In this document: positions 25,457 through 33,584 of the stretch, in pieces | Layout: every line of letters begins with the position of its first letter | Position numbering within the stretch: the first letter of the stretch is position 1 | NCBI GenBank assembly: GCA_945873145.1 | Contig: CAMCBZ010000027.1 | Coordinates: forward strand, 1-37,010 | From: an uncultured Prevotella sp. | GTDB taxonomy: Bacteria > Bacteroidota > Bacteroidia > Bacteroidales > Bacteroidaceae | DNA: 37,010 nucleotides | Direction: 5' to 3' | Notes under the pieces: generated by a model | What the model was told of the DNA's origin: nothing | Databases searched by the model: none | What the model saw: only the letters and a program-made list of their open reading frames with translations | Translations under genes and position numbers: made by a program

Positions 25457-25518
25457 GAGTGTTGAGTGATGAATGGTGAGTGGTGGGTGATGAGTGCTGA
25501 CGGGAAGGATTCTCATCA
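25457..25518 (+). repeat. Heptamer array and hairpin downstream of argH
   Basis: Six consecutive heptamers GAGTGTT, GAGTGAT, GAATGGT, GAGTGGT, GGGTGAT, GAGTGCT run from 25457 to 25498. They are the reverse complement of the A(A/T)CA(C/T)TC type found before argH. TGATGAG (25488-25494) pairs with CTCATCA (25512-25518) around TGACGGGAAG, so the end may act as a weak terminator. Confidence 0.75.
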
Positions 25519-25543
25519 ACACGACAAGAATGAAGGATAATCA

Positions 25544-26140
25544 ATGAAGCACAAAGGTTTAGGTTTCCTGTTGGTTGCAGGCTTGTTGTCGATGACACTT
25601 CTGTTGGCTTGCGGTGATATGCAGATACAGAGTGAATTCAGCACGGCCCCCTGCTCGCTGTTTTTCGACAATCAAACAGAGCATAAAGACGCGACATTGG
25701 CCCACGCCATGACGCAATACTCCGGTGTCTTCACCACGATAACTACGACGTCACAGAGTGGTGCACAGTATTTTGTGTTTGTCAATAACCAGGGCGGCAG
25801 CAGCCGTGTGGCTTTTGGTGCTAAAGACAAGTTACGTCAGCAAAGCGGTCAGCTCATCCTTGGCCTGAACGGAGGCTTGATAGTGGGGTATGGCAATTCT
25901 ACCGACGGAGTCTTCTACGCCTATGACCGCGAGTGCCCCAACTGCTTTGACTCCAACGCGCTGCCGCTGCACAGCTATCCGCTCAAGGTGAACAACATCG
26001 GCATTGCGTCCTGCTCCAATTGTCACAGAACCTATGATCTCAACAATGGCGGCATCATCGCTTCCGGCAGTGGCGGCAAGAAGATGACACGCTATCCCGT
26101 CGTCACCACAGGTGCTTATGGCTTGCTCAGCGTGAGGTAG
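25544..26140 (+). CDS. Rieske-like lipoprotein with four cysteine ligands
   Basis: 198 residues with a lipoprotein signal peptide (LLLAC, Cys23). The rest is a compact domain with strand-rich sequence (QYFVFVNNQGGSSRVAFGAK). Residues 131-161 hold CPNC (131, 134) and CSNCH (157, 160, 161), followed by RTYDLNNGGIIASGSGG. The two-loop layout is that of a Rieske domain (CxH...CxxH), but the first loop has CPNC instead of CxH, so it could bind zinc or a rubredoxin-like iron rather than a [2Fe-2S] cluster. It sits 88 bp after argH, behind the heptamer array, with no redox neighbour. Its role is unknown; the Rieske-like reading is pattern recognition. Confidence 0.72.
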   Translation: MKHKGLGFLLVAGLLSMTLLLACGDMQIQSEFSTAPCSLFFDNQTEHKDATLAHAMTQYSGVFTTITTTSQSGAQYFVFVNNQGGSSRVAFGAKDKLRQQSGQLILGLNGGLIVGYGNSTDGVFYAYDRECPNCFDSNALPLHSYPLKVNNIGIASCSNCHRTYDLNNGGIIASGSGGKKMTRYPVVTTGAYGLLSVR

Positions 26141-26228
26141 TTCTATACACTTGGACTTATACAAAGAAAGACTTCACGATTACGGCACGAGCAGTTGCTC
26201 CTTGGTATCACAGCGTTAAAACAACGTA

Positions 26229-26265
26229 AATATCACACATGCGTGAGTCACGTTTGCGTGATATT
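26229..26265. promoter_or_regulatory. 37-bp nested palindrome, probable operator
   Basis: Perfectly centred on 26247: outer arms AATATCAC (26229-26236) and GTGATATT (26258-26265), inner arms CGTGA (26242-26246) and TCACG (26248-26252), with five non-matching bases between arms on each side. It lies where the -33 region of the ATPase promoter would be, directly before TATATTTG at 26269-26276. Confidence 0.78.
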
Positions 26266-26268
26266 GCG

Positions 26269-26276
26269 TATATTTG
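26269..26276 (+). promoter_or_regulatory. Promoter -7 box of the AAA ATPase gene
   Basis: TATATTTG matches TAnnTTTG, 25 bp before the ATG at 26302. The palindrome 26229-26265 ends 3 bp upstream, so any protein bound there would cover the promoter. Confidence 0.68.
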
Positions 26277-26301
26277 CATAGCAACGATAGAAAATATCAA
26301 T

Positions 26302-27432
26302 ATGAAGAAGCCATTTGTTTATGGAGAACTGGCGACAAAAGACAACTTTATCGATCGCGAGGAAGACAGGAAGCGATTGAAAACATTCTTGCAGAATGGT
26401 ATCAATGTCATGCTGATCTCCCCACGCCGGTGGGGAAAGTCTTCGCTTGTCAAAGTTGCCATGGAAGAATTGCGCAACGAAGACAAGAATATCCGTACCT
26501 GCTTCATTGATGCGTTCAAGATTCACAGTGCTTCAGATTTCTACAATGCCTTTGCCTCCGCTGTTATCAGTGGCGTAGGCAATACTTTGGAGAAGGGAAT
26601 AGAACTCGTCAAGAAGTACATCCCTTCGCTGACGCCGAGCATCACATTGCAGAACGATCCGCTCAACGCTGTATCCCTCGATCTGAAGTTCAAGCCTTTG
26701 GAGCGGAGTGCGGAGAATATTCTGAACCTGCCCGAAACATTGGCCAAGGCCCATGGCTACCATGTCATCGTTTGCATTGATGAGTTTCAGCAACTGGCCC
26801 TGCTCCCCGAATGGAAACAGATGGAAGGATTCATGCGGTCGGTCTGGCAGCAGCAGGAGGATGTGACCTACTGTCTCTACGGCAGCAAACGGCACATGAT
26901 GATGGACATCTTCAACAATTCCAACAATCCATTCTACCGCTTTGGTCAAGTGTTCTATTTGAAGAAGATAGCGAGAGAATATTGGGTGCCCTATATCGTC
27001 AAGACGTTTACGGAAACGGGGAAGAGTATCTCTGAGGAGTTTGCCAACAGCATCTGCGACATCACCGAATGCCACAGTTGGTATGTGCAACAGTTGAGCT
27101 TCTTTATATGGTGTGGAACCCAAACGGCCGTGACGGAAGAGATATTTCAAGAACAGACCATTCTACTCGTCGACACCAATGCCCCTGTCTTTGAGGCAGA
27201 CGTTGACGGACTATCGGTGTCTCAGGTCAACATGCTGATAGCCATCGCCAATGGAGAAAGCCATTTCAGTGCACAGAATGTCAATCAGAGATATTCGCTG
27301 GGTGCCCCACAGACCATCAGCAGGAACAAGCAGACGCTGATCAGAAAAGACATTATCGAGAAGGACGGAGACTCCTACACCTTCGTCGACCCCATCTTCA
27401 AGTTCTGGTTCAAGAAGAATCATGATGTTTAA
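26302..27432 (+). CDS. AAA-family ATPase (archaeal-ATPase-like, PF01637 type)
   Basis: The ATG at 26302 gives 376 residues (MKKPFVYGELATKDNFIDRE). An ATG at 26239 would overlap the palindrome and promoter and is rejected. The Walker A is PRRWGKSSL (41-49) and Walker B VCIDEFQQL with Asp160-Glu161. A sensor-like LYGSKRHMM and a C-terminal winged-helix-like part (VNQRYSLGAPQTISRNKQTL, then DPIFKFWFKKN) follow. This architecture belongs to the STAND/archaeal-ATPase-like group that is often multi-copy in Bacteroidales. The biological role is not known. It is monocistronic by position. Confidence 0.85.
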   Translation: MKKPFVYGELATKDNFIDREEDRKRLKTFLQNGINVMLISPRRWGKSSLVKVAMEELRNEDKNIRTCFIDAFKIHSASDFYNAFASAVISGVGNTLEKGIELVKKYIPSLTPSITLQNDPLNAVSLDLKFKPLERSAENILNLPETLAKAHGYHVIVCIDEFQQLALLPEWKQMEGFMRSVWQQQEDVTYCLYGSKRHMMMDIFNNSNNPFYRFGQVFYLKKIAREYWVPYIVKTFTETGKSISEEFANSICDITECHSWYVQQLSFFIWCGTQTAVTEEIFQEQTILLVDTNAPVFEADVDGLSVSQVNMLIAIANGESHFSAQNVNQRYSLGAPQTISRNKQTLIRKDIIEKDGDSYTFVDPIFKFWFKKNHDV

Positions 27433-27504
27433 ATAAAAACAGTCATCGTTCATCGCCTATCTATTAAAATGTGTGAAACGCTTGGCGGTTCAAAGAAATA
27501 GTCT

Positions 27505-27512
27505 TACCTTTG
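27505..27512 (+). promoter_or_regulatory. Promoter -7 box of the tRNA-Gly/tRNA-Leu unit
   Basis: TACCTTTG, with TTGG 19 bp upstream (27482-27485) as an imperfect -33 element, 10 bp before the tRNA-Gly 5' end. Confidence 0.7.
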
Positions 27513-27522
27513 CAAACATAAC

Positions 27523-27595
27523 GCGGCAATAGCTCAGTTGGTAGAGCGCGACCTTGCCAAGGTCGAGGTCGCGGGTCCGAGTCCCGTTTGCCGCT
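27523..27595 (+). tRNA. tRNA-Gly (anticodon GCC)
   Basis: Acceptor GCGGCAA pairs with TTGCCGC; D-arm AGCTCAGTTGGTAGAGC; anticodon loop TTGCCAA (GCC); T-arm GCGGGTCCGAGTCCCG-type. Discriminator T, CCA not encoded. It is 20 bp before tRNA-Leu and probably shares a transcript with it. Confidence 0.96.
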
Positions 27596-27615
27596 CTTTT
27601 TTTATTCATACCGTC

Positions 27616-27701
27616 GCCGCAATGGTGGAATTGGTAGACACGAGGGACTTAAAATCCCTTGGCCAGAAATGGTCGTGCGGGTTCGAGTCCCGCTCGCGGC
27701 A
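27616..27701 (+). tRNA. tRNA-Leu (anticodon TAA)
   Basis: 86 nt, a class II tRNA with a long variable arm (TTGGCCAGAAATGGTCGT region). The anticodon loop is CTTAAAA (TAA) in stem AGGGA/TCCCT. Acceptor GCCGCAA with TCGCGGC has one A-C mismatch. The T-loop is GTTCGAGTCC. The next gene starts 20 bp downstream. Confidence 0.95.
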
Positions 27702-27721
27702 CGTTAATCATTTATATTATT

Positions 27722-29401
27722 ATGCGCAACCATTTCGTTCTAACCTTATCAGTTTGTTCTATAGTGGCCCTGTCGTCATGCTCTTCCAAACTGGGAAAGC
27801 TCTCTGCCGATAATTTTACGGTAGATCCTAATCCCTTGGAGACTTTAGGCGGCCAAGTTCCTGCTACCATCAATGGTAACTTCCCCGTGAAATATATGAA
27901 GCCGAAGGCTGTGGTGACGGTGATTCCAGAGCTGCGCTTTGGCAATGGTCAGGTTGCTCAAGGCAAGAGCGCTACCTTCCAGGGCGAGAAAGTCATGGGC
28001 AATGACCAGACCATCTCCTACAAGATGGGCGGCCGATACACGATGAAGACCGCTTTCGACTATGTGCCTGATATGCAGAAGAGCGAGATGTATCTCACGT
28101 TCGACGCCCGTGTCGGCAAGAAGAAAGTCAACGTGCCGGCTGTGAAAGTCGCCAATGGCGTGCTGGCTACAGCAGAGCTCTACAAGCAGACGCTGATGAA
28201 CGCCGGCGGATGCATTGCACCGGACTCCTTCGAGCGTGTGAAGGCACAAAAGTATGAAGCCAACATCAAGTTCCTCATCAACCAGGCCAATCTCCGCAAG
28301 AGTGAGCTGAAGAACAACTCCGTCAAGGAGTTCCTCGCCATGTTGAAGAGAATCAATGCCAACCGCGAGGGCTTGAACCTGAAGAACGTGGAGGTGCAGG
28401 CTTATGCGTCTCCTGATGGAGGCTATTCCTTCAACGACAAGCTGGCCAACAAACGCCAGAACACTACTGAGGGATATGTCAAGGAGCAGGTCAAGGCTGC
28501 CAAACTCAATACCAAGGACATCGATGCACACTATACGGCTCAGGACTGGGACGGCTTCAAGCGTCTCGTCAAAGCCAGCAACATCCAGGACAAGGACGTG
28601 ATCCTGCGCGTCTTGGAGATGTATAAGGATCCCGAGGAGCGTGAGCGCCAGATCCGCAACATGAGCGAAGGCTTCCGTGAGCTTGCTGACGGCATTCTGC
28701 CTGAGCTGCGCCGTAGCCGTATGATCATCAACTATGAGACTGTGGGAAGAAGCGACGACCAGATCAAGCAGCAGTACGCTGCCGACCCTGCCCGTCTGAC
28801 TTCTGATGAGCTGCTCTATGCCGCTACTCTGGAGAGCGATCCTGCCAAGAAGGAAGCTATCTATAAGAAGACAGCCGAACTGTATGATAAGGACTACCGC
28901 GCTTTCAACAACATGGCTGTCATGGCCTTCAACAAGGGCGACGAGTCCATGGCTAAGCAGTATATCGAGCAGGCTAAGGCTAAGCGTGCTGACGCTCCTG
29001 AGGCCAATGCCAACCTCGCACTCATCGACATGAAGCATGGCGACCTCAATGCCGCTACCAATCACCTGGCCGACGCTATCGGCGCCAACGGCTTCAACGA
29101 GGTGCTGGGCAATCTGAACATTGCCAAAGGCAACTATGCTACTGCCGTACAGAACTTCGGCAACAGCTATTCCAACAGTGCCGCTTTGGCTCAGCTGCTC
29201 AACAAGGACTATGCCGCTGCTGTCGCTACGCTGAAGAACGTGAAGAACGCTGACGCCATGACAGACTATCTGATGGCACTCGTGCTCAACCGTCAGGGCA
29301 ACACAGCCACTGCCAAGGACTACCTGCAGCGTGCTTGCCAGAAAGATGCTAAGCTCGCAGCTTATGCAGCCAACGACTTGGAGCTGGCCAACCTGAAGTA
29401 A
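27722..29401 (+). CDS. TPR-repeat lipoprotein with OmpA-like segment
   Basis: The ATG at 27722 gives 559 residues; an upstream in-frame ATG (27659) lies inside tRNA-Leu. The signal peptide ends LSSC (Cys20). Residues ~25-170 are strand-rich. Residues ~225-275 (LKNVEVQAYASPDGGYSFND, then KLANKRQNTTEGYVKEQV) resemble the OmpA peptidoglycan-binding motif GYASPEG...N..LS..RA. From ~370 to 559 TPR-like helical repeats follow (AFNNMAVMAFNKGDESMAKQ, ANLALIDMKHGDLNAATNHL, ...). It is probably a periplasm-facing outer-membrane lipoprotein binding partner proteins. The exact role is unknown. It sits directly after the two tRNAs and ends at a strong terminator. Confidence 0.78.
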   Translation: MRNHFVLTLSVCSIVALSSCSSKLGKLSADNFTVDPNPLETLGGQVPATINGNFPVKYMKPKAVVTVIPELRFGNGQVAQGKSATFQGEKVMGNDQTISYKMGGRYTMKTAFDYVPDMQKSEMYLTFDARVGKKKVNVPAVKVANGVLATAELYKQTLMNAGGCIAPDSFERVKAQKYEANIKFLINQANLRKSELKNNSVKEFLAMLKRINANREGLNLKNVEVQAYASPDGGYSFNDKLANKRQNTTEGYVKEQVKAAKLNTKDIDAHYTAQDWDGFKRLVKASNIQDKDVILRVLEMYKDPEERERQIRNMSEGFRELADGILPELRRSRMIINYETVGRSDDQIKQQYAADPARLTSDELLYAATLESDPAKKEAIYKKTAELYDKDYRAFNNMAVMAFNKGDESMAKQYIEQAKAKRADAPEANANLALIDMKHGDLNAATNHLADAIGANGFNEVLGNLNIAKGNYATAVQNFGNSYSNSAALAQLLNKDYAAAVATLKNVKNADAMTDYLMALVLNRQGNTATAKDYLQRACQKDAKLAAYAANDLELANLK

Positions 29402-29430
29402 TCATTCCGATTTCCATCCATTATCATGAT

Positions 29431-29476
29431 AAGCCTTCGACCTCAAGTATGGGGGCGAAGGCTTTCTTTTTTGTTT
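29431..29476 (+). terminator. Terminator after the TPR lipoprotein
   Basis: A 9-bp perfect stem AAGCCTTCG (29431-29439) with CGAAGGCTT (29456-29464), followed by TCTTTTTTGTTTT, 30 bp after the stop at 29401. The next gene's ATG is only ~11 bp beyond the T-tract. Confidence 0.88.
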
Positions 29477-29486
29477 TGTATTGTAT

Positions 29487-30521
29487 ATGCAGTTTCATAT
29501 TCGTTTCAACCGTTATGCAGCCGGATGTTTCTCAGGCCTTCTGCTCTTGCTGACCCTGCTGATTTCGTCCTGCGGTGTCGACGGCGACCACTTCCAGATA
29601 GAAGGTCATCTGTTAAACATCAATCAGAGCGACTTTTATGTCTATGCTGAGAACGGGTCCATCGACGGACTCGACACCATACATGTCGAAGGAGGACGCT
29701 TCGCCTATGAGGTCCCCTGTAAGCATCCTACCATTCTCTATCTGGTGTTTCCCAATTATTCTGTCGTGCCGATCTTTGCCCAGCCAGGCAAGAGTGTCAG
29801 CATCAATGGAGACGCATCGCACCTGAAGGAAATTGAAGTCAAAGGCACCGACGACAATGAACTTTACACCAAGTTCCGTGAGCAAGTGGCTAAAGCATCG
29901 CCACCCGAGGCCAAGCGTGCGGCTGAAGTCTTCGTCAACGACCATCCAGGATCTGTTGTCGGACTGTGGCTGATCAAGAAGTATTTTATCTCTGACGCGC
30001 AACCCGACTACCAGACTGCCTTGCGGTTGGCTCAAAAAATGCAGTCCAAACAGACCGACCAGGCTGATCTGTCACGCATGATCCGTCAGCTGAACTCTAT
30101 GTCGCATGTAGGCGTTGGCTCCGTATTGCCGACTTTCTCCACCTACGACACCAAGGGACGCCTGGTCTCTTCATCGGATCTCTCTTCCGGTCTTGCCGTC
30201 ATCTGCACGTGGGCATCATGGAGCTACAATAGCATGGACATGCTCCGCACATTGAAACAGTTGCAGCGTCAGTCAGGCGGTCGGCTAAAAGTGGTATCGC
30301 TATCGGTCGACGCGAGCCGTAGCGACTGCGACGGAGCCCTGCGTGTTGACAGCATCTCGTGGCCCAATGTCTGCGACGGCAAGATGTTCGACAGCCAAGC
30401 CTTACAGCAATTAGGCATGATGGGAGTTCCGGACAACATCATAGTGAAGGACAACCGTATTGTCGCGCGAAATCTCATGGGCACGCAGCTCCACGACAAA
30501 ATCATGGAACTGCTGCAATAG
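29487..30521 (+). CDS. Thioredoxin-fold lipoprotein with DUF4369-like N-terminus, lacking CxxC
   Basis: The ATG at 29487 gives 344 residues; a TTG two codons earlier is a weaker alternative. The lipobox is LISSC (Cys29). Residues ~32-130 resemble the DUF4369 domain found before thioredoxin domains in Bacteroidetes (FQIEGHLLNINQSDFYVYAE, then PGKSVSINGDASHLKEIEVK). Residues ~205-344 are a TlpA/AhpC-TSA-like fold (VLPTFSTYDTKGRLVSSSDL, then GMMGVPDNIIVKDNRIVAR). The active-site segment reads WASWSYNS (242-249), where relatives have WASWCPPC, so both cysteines are serine. The redox reaction is therefore unlikely and a binding role more plausible. No promoter is visible, because the start is directly after a terminator. 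Confidence 0.85.
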   Translation: MQFHIRFNRYAAGCFSGLLLLLTLLISSCGVDGDHFQIEGHLLNINQSDFYVYAENGSIDGLDTIHVEGGRFAYEVPCKHPTILYLVFPNYSVVPIFAQPGKSVSINGDASHLKEIEVKGTDDNELYTKFREQVAKASPPEAKRAAEVFVNDHPGSVVGLWLIKKYFISDAQPDYQTALRLAQKMQSKQTDQADLSRMIRQLNSMSHVGVGSVLPTFSTYDTKGRLVSSSDLSSGLAVICTWASWSYNSMDMLRTLKQLQRQSGGRLKVVSLSVDASRSDCDGALRVDSISWPNVCDGKMFDSQALQQLGMMGVPDNIIVKDNRIVARNLMGTQLHDKIMELLQ

Positions 30522-30585
30522 AGACGGTGACTGATGATTACTGGATGGCAAATGTAACTGTTTTACTAAAACAGAGCTAGAAAAA

Positions 30586-30591
30586 AAGGAG
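30586..30591 (+). promoter_or_regulatory. Strong Shine-Dalgarno of yifB
   Basis: AAGGAG with 9-base spacing to the ATG at 30601. Such canonical sites are uncommon in this window, where most starts have none. A small perfect hairpin (CTGTTTT, three bases, AAAACAG, 30558-30574) lies just upstream. Confidence 0.7.
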
Positions 30592-30600
30592 AACAGAACG

Positions 30601-32148
30601 ATGTTGGTAAAGACATATAGTGCTGCTGTCAACGGCCTGGAAGTGACGACGGTGACCATTGAGGTGAGTCTGACGCGTGGCGTGATGTATCATCTCACGG
30701 GTCTTGGCGACGAGGCTGTGCGTGAGGGACGTGACCGCATTGCGGCCGCCATGCAGAACAATGGCTATAAGTTTCCACGTGCCGACCTGACCGTGAACCT
30801 CGCTCCTGCTGACCTGCGCAAGGAGGGCAGCAGCTTCGACCTGCCGTTGGCTATCGCCATCCTCACAGCTTCGGGACAGATGGACGCACCTGAGCTCGAC
30901 CGGTATATGATGGTCGGCGAGCTCAGCCTTGATGGTAAGCTGCAACCGGTGAAGGGTGTACTGCCCATCGCCATCAAGGCACGGGCTGAACACTATAAGG
31001 GACTGATCGTACCAAAGCAAAACGTCCATGAGGCCGCTATCGTCAACAAACTCGAAGTCTATGGCTTGGAGACCATGACCGATGTCGTAGCGTTTCTCAC
31101 GGGTGCCAAGCAGTTCGAGCCTACAGTGGTGGACACGCGAAAGATCTTCTATGAACAGCAATACAACTTCGATCTCGACTATGCCGACGTGCGTGGTCAG
31201 GAGAGCGTGAAGCGTGCTTTGGAAGTGGCTGCCGCCGGTGGTCACAATCTCATCATGATCGGACCGCCGGGATCGGGCAAGAGCATGATGGCGAAGCGCC
31301 TGCCGTCTATCCTGCCGCCGCTGACGCTCTCGGAGAGCCTGGAGACCACACAGATCCATTCTGTCGCCGGCACACTGGGCAAAAGCTCTTCACTCATCTC
31401 GCAACGCCCGTTCCGTGCTCCTCACCACACAATCTCGGAGGTGGCACTCGTCGGCGGTGGCATGAACCCGATGCCGGGCGAGATCAGTCTGGCGCACAAT
31501 GGCGTACTCTTCTGCGACGAGTTGCCGGAGTTCAATAAACATACGTTGGAAGTACTGCGCCAGCCACTTGAGGACCGCGTCATCACCATCAGCCGCGCCA
31601 AGTACACGGTCACTTATCCGTGCAGCTTCATGTTTGTGGCGTCAATGAACCCCTGTCCTTGCGGCTACTATGGCGATCCGACGCATCACTGTGTGTGCAC
31701 GCCGGGACAGATACAGAAATACCTCAATAAGATCAGCGGCCCGCTGATGGACCGTATCGACATTCAGTGCGAGATCACGCCGGTGCCTTTCAAGGATATC
31801 TCCAAGGGAGAGCCCGGTGAGCCGTCGGCAAAGATCCGTGAGCGGGTGATCAAGGCACGTGCCATACAGACGGAACGTTTCCGCGAGTACCCGACGATCC
31901 ATTGCAATGCTCAAATGACGGAGCGGCTCATCCACCGCTTCGCCGAACCCGATGCGGCCGGCATAGAACTGTTGCGTACGGCCATGGAGCGTCTCTCACT
32001 CTCAGCCCGTGCCTACTCCCGAATCCTGAAGGTAGCCCGCACGATCGCCGACCTTGCGGGTAGCGACAGCATACAGCCCGACCACATCGCCGAGGCTATC
32101 GGCTACCGTCAGCTCGACCGTGGTGACTGGGCGGAAAGAGGTATGTAA
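30601..32148 (+). CDS. yifB: YifB/ComM-family Mg-chelatase-like AAA ATPase
   Basis: 515 residues, the usual family length. The N-terminal ChlI-like domain is clear (PRADLTVNLAPADLRKEGSS, then FDLPLAIAILTASGQ). Walker A GPPGSGKS is at 221-228, followed by RAPHHTISEVALVGGG, AHNGVLFCDELPEF (Walker B) and the cysteine-rich MNPCPCGYYGDPTHHCVCTP. The C-terminal Mg-chelatase domain contains LSARAYSRILKVARTIADLA. By family it is a hexameric helicase that promotes branch migration during recombination and natural transformation. Its stop is only 4 bp from the stop of the converging MATE gene, so no terminator fits between them. Confidence 0.95.
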   Translation: MLVKTYSAAVNGLEVTTVTIEVSLTRGVMYHLTGLGDEAVREGRDRIAAAMQNNGYKFPRADLTVNLAPADLRKEGSSFDLPLAIAILTASGQMDAPELDRYMMVGELSLDGKLQPVKGVLPIAIKARAEHYKGLIVPKQNVHEAAIVNKLEVYGLETMTDVVAFLTGAKQFEPTVVDTRKIFYEQQYNFDLDYADVRGQESVKRALEVAAAGGHNLIMIGPPGSGKSMMAKRLPSILPPLTLSESLETTQIHSVAGTLGKSSSLISQRPFRAPHHTISEVALVGGGMNPMPGEISLAHNGVLFCDELPEFNKHTLEVLRQPLEDRVITISRAKYTVTYPCSFMFVASMNPCPCGYYGDPTHHCVCTPGQIQKYLNKISGPLMDRIDIQCEITPVPFKDISKGEPGEPSAKIRERVIKARAIQTERFREYPTIHCNAQMTERLIHRFAEPDAAGIELLRTAMERLSLSARAYSRILKVARTIADLAGSDSIQPDHIAEAIGYRQLDRGDWAERGM

Positions 32149-32152
32149 ATCT

Positions 32153-33505
32153 TCATGCCACAGCCACCGTCCGCTTCAGATGATGATAGAGCCACAGAAA
32201 GGCGGGGAGGAGGAAGAGGTCGGCAAAGACCCAGGCCACCGGATCGCCCAGACACACGCCCTTGAAGGCTAAGGCAGGCACCAGCCACAGACTCACGCCG
32301 CAGCGTGCGATCATCTCCATCACGCCCGACATCATCGAGAGATTGGAGTAGCCCAGTCCCTGGATGCTGTAGCGGAAGATGGTGAGCAGGCCGAGGGCAG
32401 GATAGAAATAGTTGGCAATGCGCATGAACATGGCGGCGTTGTCGATCACTTCCTGCTCGCCGCTCTTGACAAAGAGCATCATCATCTCGTCGGCAAAAGG
32501 ATAGATGATGAGCACGGTGAGCACGAAATAGACGAGCATGATGACAATGGCATCCTTCACGCCACGACATATGCGGTCGAGCTTGCGCGCTCCGATGTTT
32601 TGTCCGCAATAGGTAGCCATGGCTACGCCGATGTTCTCGAAGACGCAGGTGAAGAGATATTTGATGCGCATGGCGGCGGTGAACGAAGCCACACAAACCG
32701 TTCCCAGCGCGTTGTTGGCACTTTGAAGCATGATGATGCCGATGCCCGTGATGCTGAACTGCAAGCCCATGGGTACTCCGTTGTTGAGAAGTATCGACAC
32801 GCGCTTGTTGTCGTAGTGTCGTTCCTCGCCCATGGGGATGAGCAGTCTCATCTTGCCGCGGATGTAGAGCCAGCAGAGCAGTGTGGCAAAAGCCTGCGAC
32901 AAAAGTGTGGCTACTCCGGCACCGGCCACGCCCATGCCCAAGACAAGGATGAGCAGCACGTCGAGGGCTATGTTGACCAAGGAAGCGATGATTAGGAAAT
33001 AGAAAGGCTGCTTGGAGTTGCCCAGCGCACGGATGAACCCCGACAGCAGGTTATAGCCCATGGTGAAAGGAATGGCGAGGAACTGCAGGAAGAGAAACGT
33101 CCAGGCATCGTGGAAGATGTCGGCCGGCGTGTTGACAAGTCCAAGGATTTTCGTACAGAACATGCAGGTGAGCAGGGTTATGACAGCCGCGAAGGTCATG
33201 GCAATGCGCACGGCATTGGCTACATAGATCCGCATCTTGTGATAGTCCTTACCGCCGAAAGCCTGCGCCACAGGGATGGCAAAGCCGGCGCACGACCCGT
33301 TGCAGAAGCCCATGACCAGGAAGTTGATCGATGACGACGCGCCCACGGCAGCCAGCGCGCCGACGCCGATCCACCGTCCCACGATGGCGGCGTCAATGAC
33401 CTGATACATCTGTTGGAGTATATAGCCCAGCACCAAAGGCAGGGCAAAATGGAGAATGCCGCGAGCCGGCGAGCCCACGGTCATGTCATTGACATTTGTG
33501 TTCAT
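32153..33505 (-). CDS. MATE-family multidrug/toxin efflux transporter
   Basis: 450 residues with about twelve membrane segments in two repeated halves, the MATE pattern. The N-terminal half has GSPARGILHFALPLVLGYIL, QVIDAAIVGRWIGVGALAAV and NGSCAGFAIPVAQAFGGKD; the second half contains NNGVPMGLQFSITGIGIIML. MATE proteins export cationic drugs or metabolites using Na+ or H+ gradients. The substrate is not predictable. It converges with yifB and lies 79 bp downstream of the DUF6483-like gene on the same strand. Confidence 0.93.
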   Translation of the reverse strand: MNTNVNDMTVGSPARGILHFALPLVLGYILQQMYQVIDAAIVGRWIGVGALAAVGASSSINFLVMGFCNGSCAGFAIPVAQAFGGKDYHKMRIYVANAVRIAMTFAAVITLLTCMFCTKILGLVNTPADIFHDAWTFLFLQFLAIPFTMGYNLLSGFIRALGNSKQPFYFLIIASLVNIALDVLLILVLGMGVAGAGVATLLSQAFATLLCWLYIRGKMRLLIPMGEERHYDNKRVSILLNNGVPMGLQFSITGIGIIMLQSANNALGTVCVASFTAAMRIKYLFTCVFENIGVAMATYCGQNIGARKLDRICRGVKDAIVIMLVYFVLTVLIIYPFADEMMMLFVKSGEQEVIDNAAMFMRIANYFYPALGLLTIFRYSIQGLGYSNLSMMSGVMEMIARCGVSLWLVPALAFKGVCLGDPVAWVFADLFLLPAFLWLYHHLKRTVAVA

Positions 33506-33584
33506 CTGTTATCCTATATATATAATAAGGTGTACCGGAGAAGCATCCTCCCCGGCAACTTGTTTTTATCAAATGGCTAAAACA

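Noticed and set aside
27659..27721. Upstream start for the TPR lipoprotein
   Set aside because: It would place coding sequence inside tRNA-Leu and hide the signal peptide. The ATG at 27722 gives a normal lipoprotein start.
30577..31359. Minus-strand gene opposite yifB
   Set aside because: Antisense to the conserved N-terminal domain of YifB; no recognisable family.
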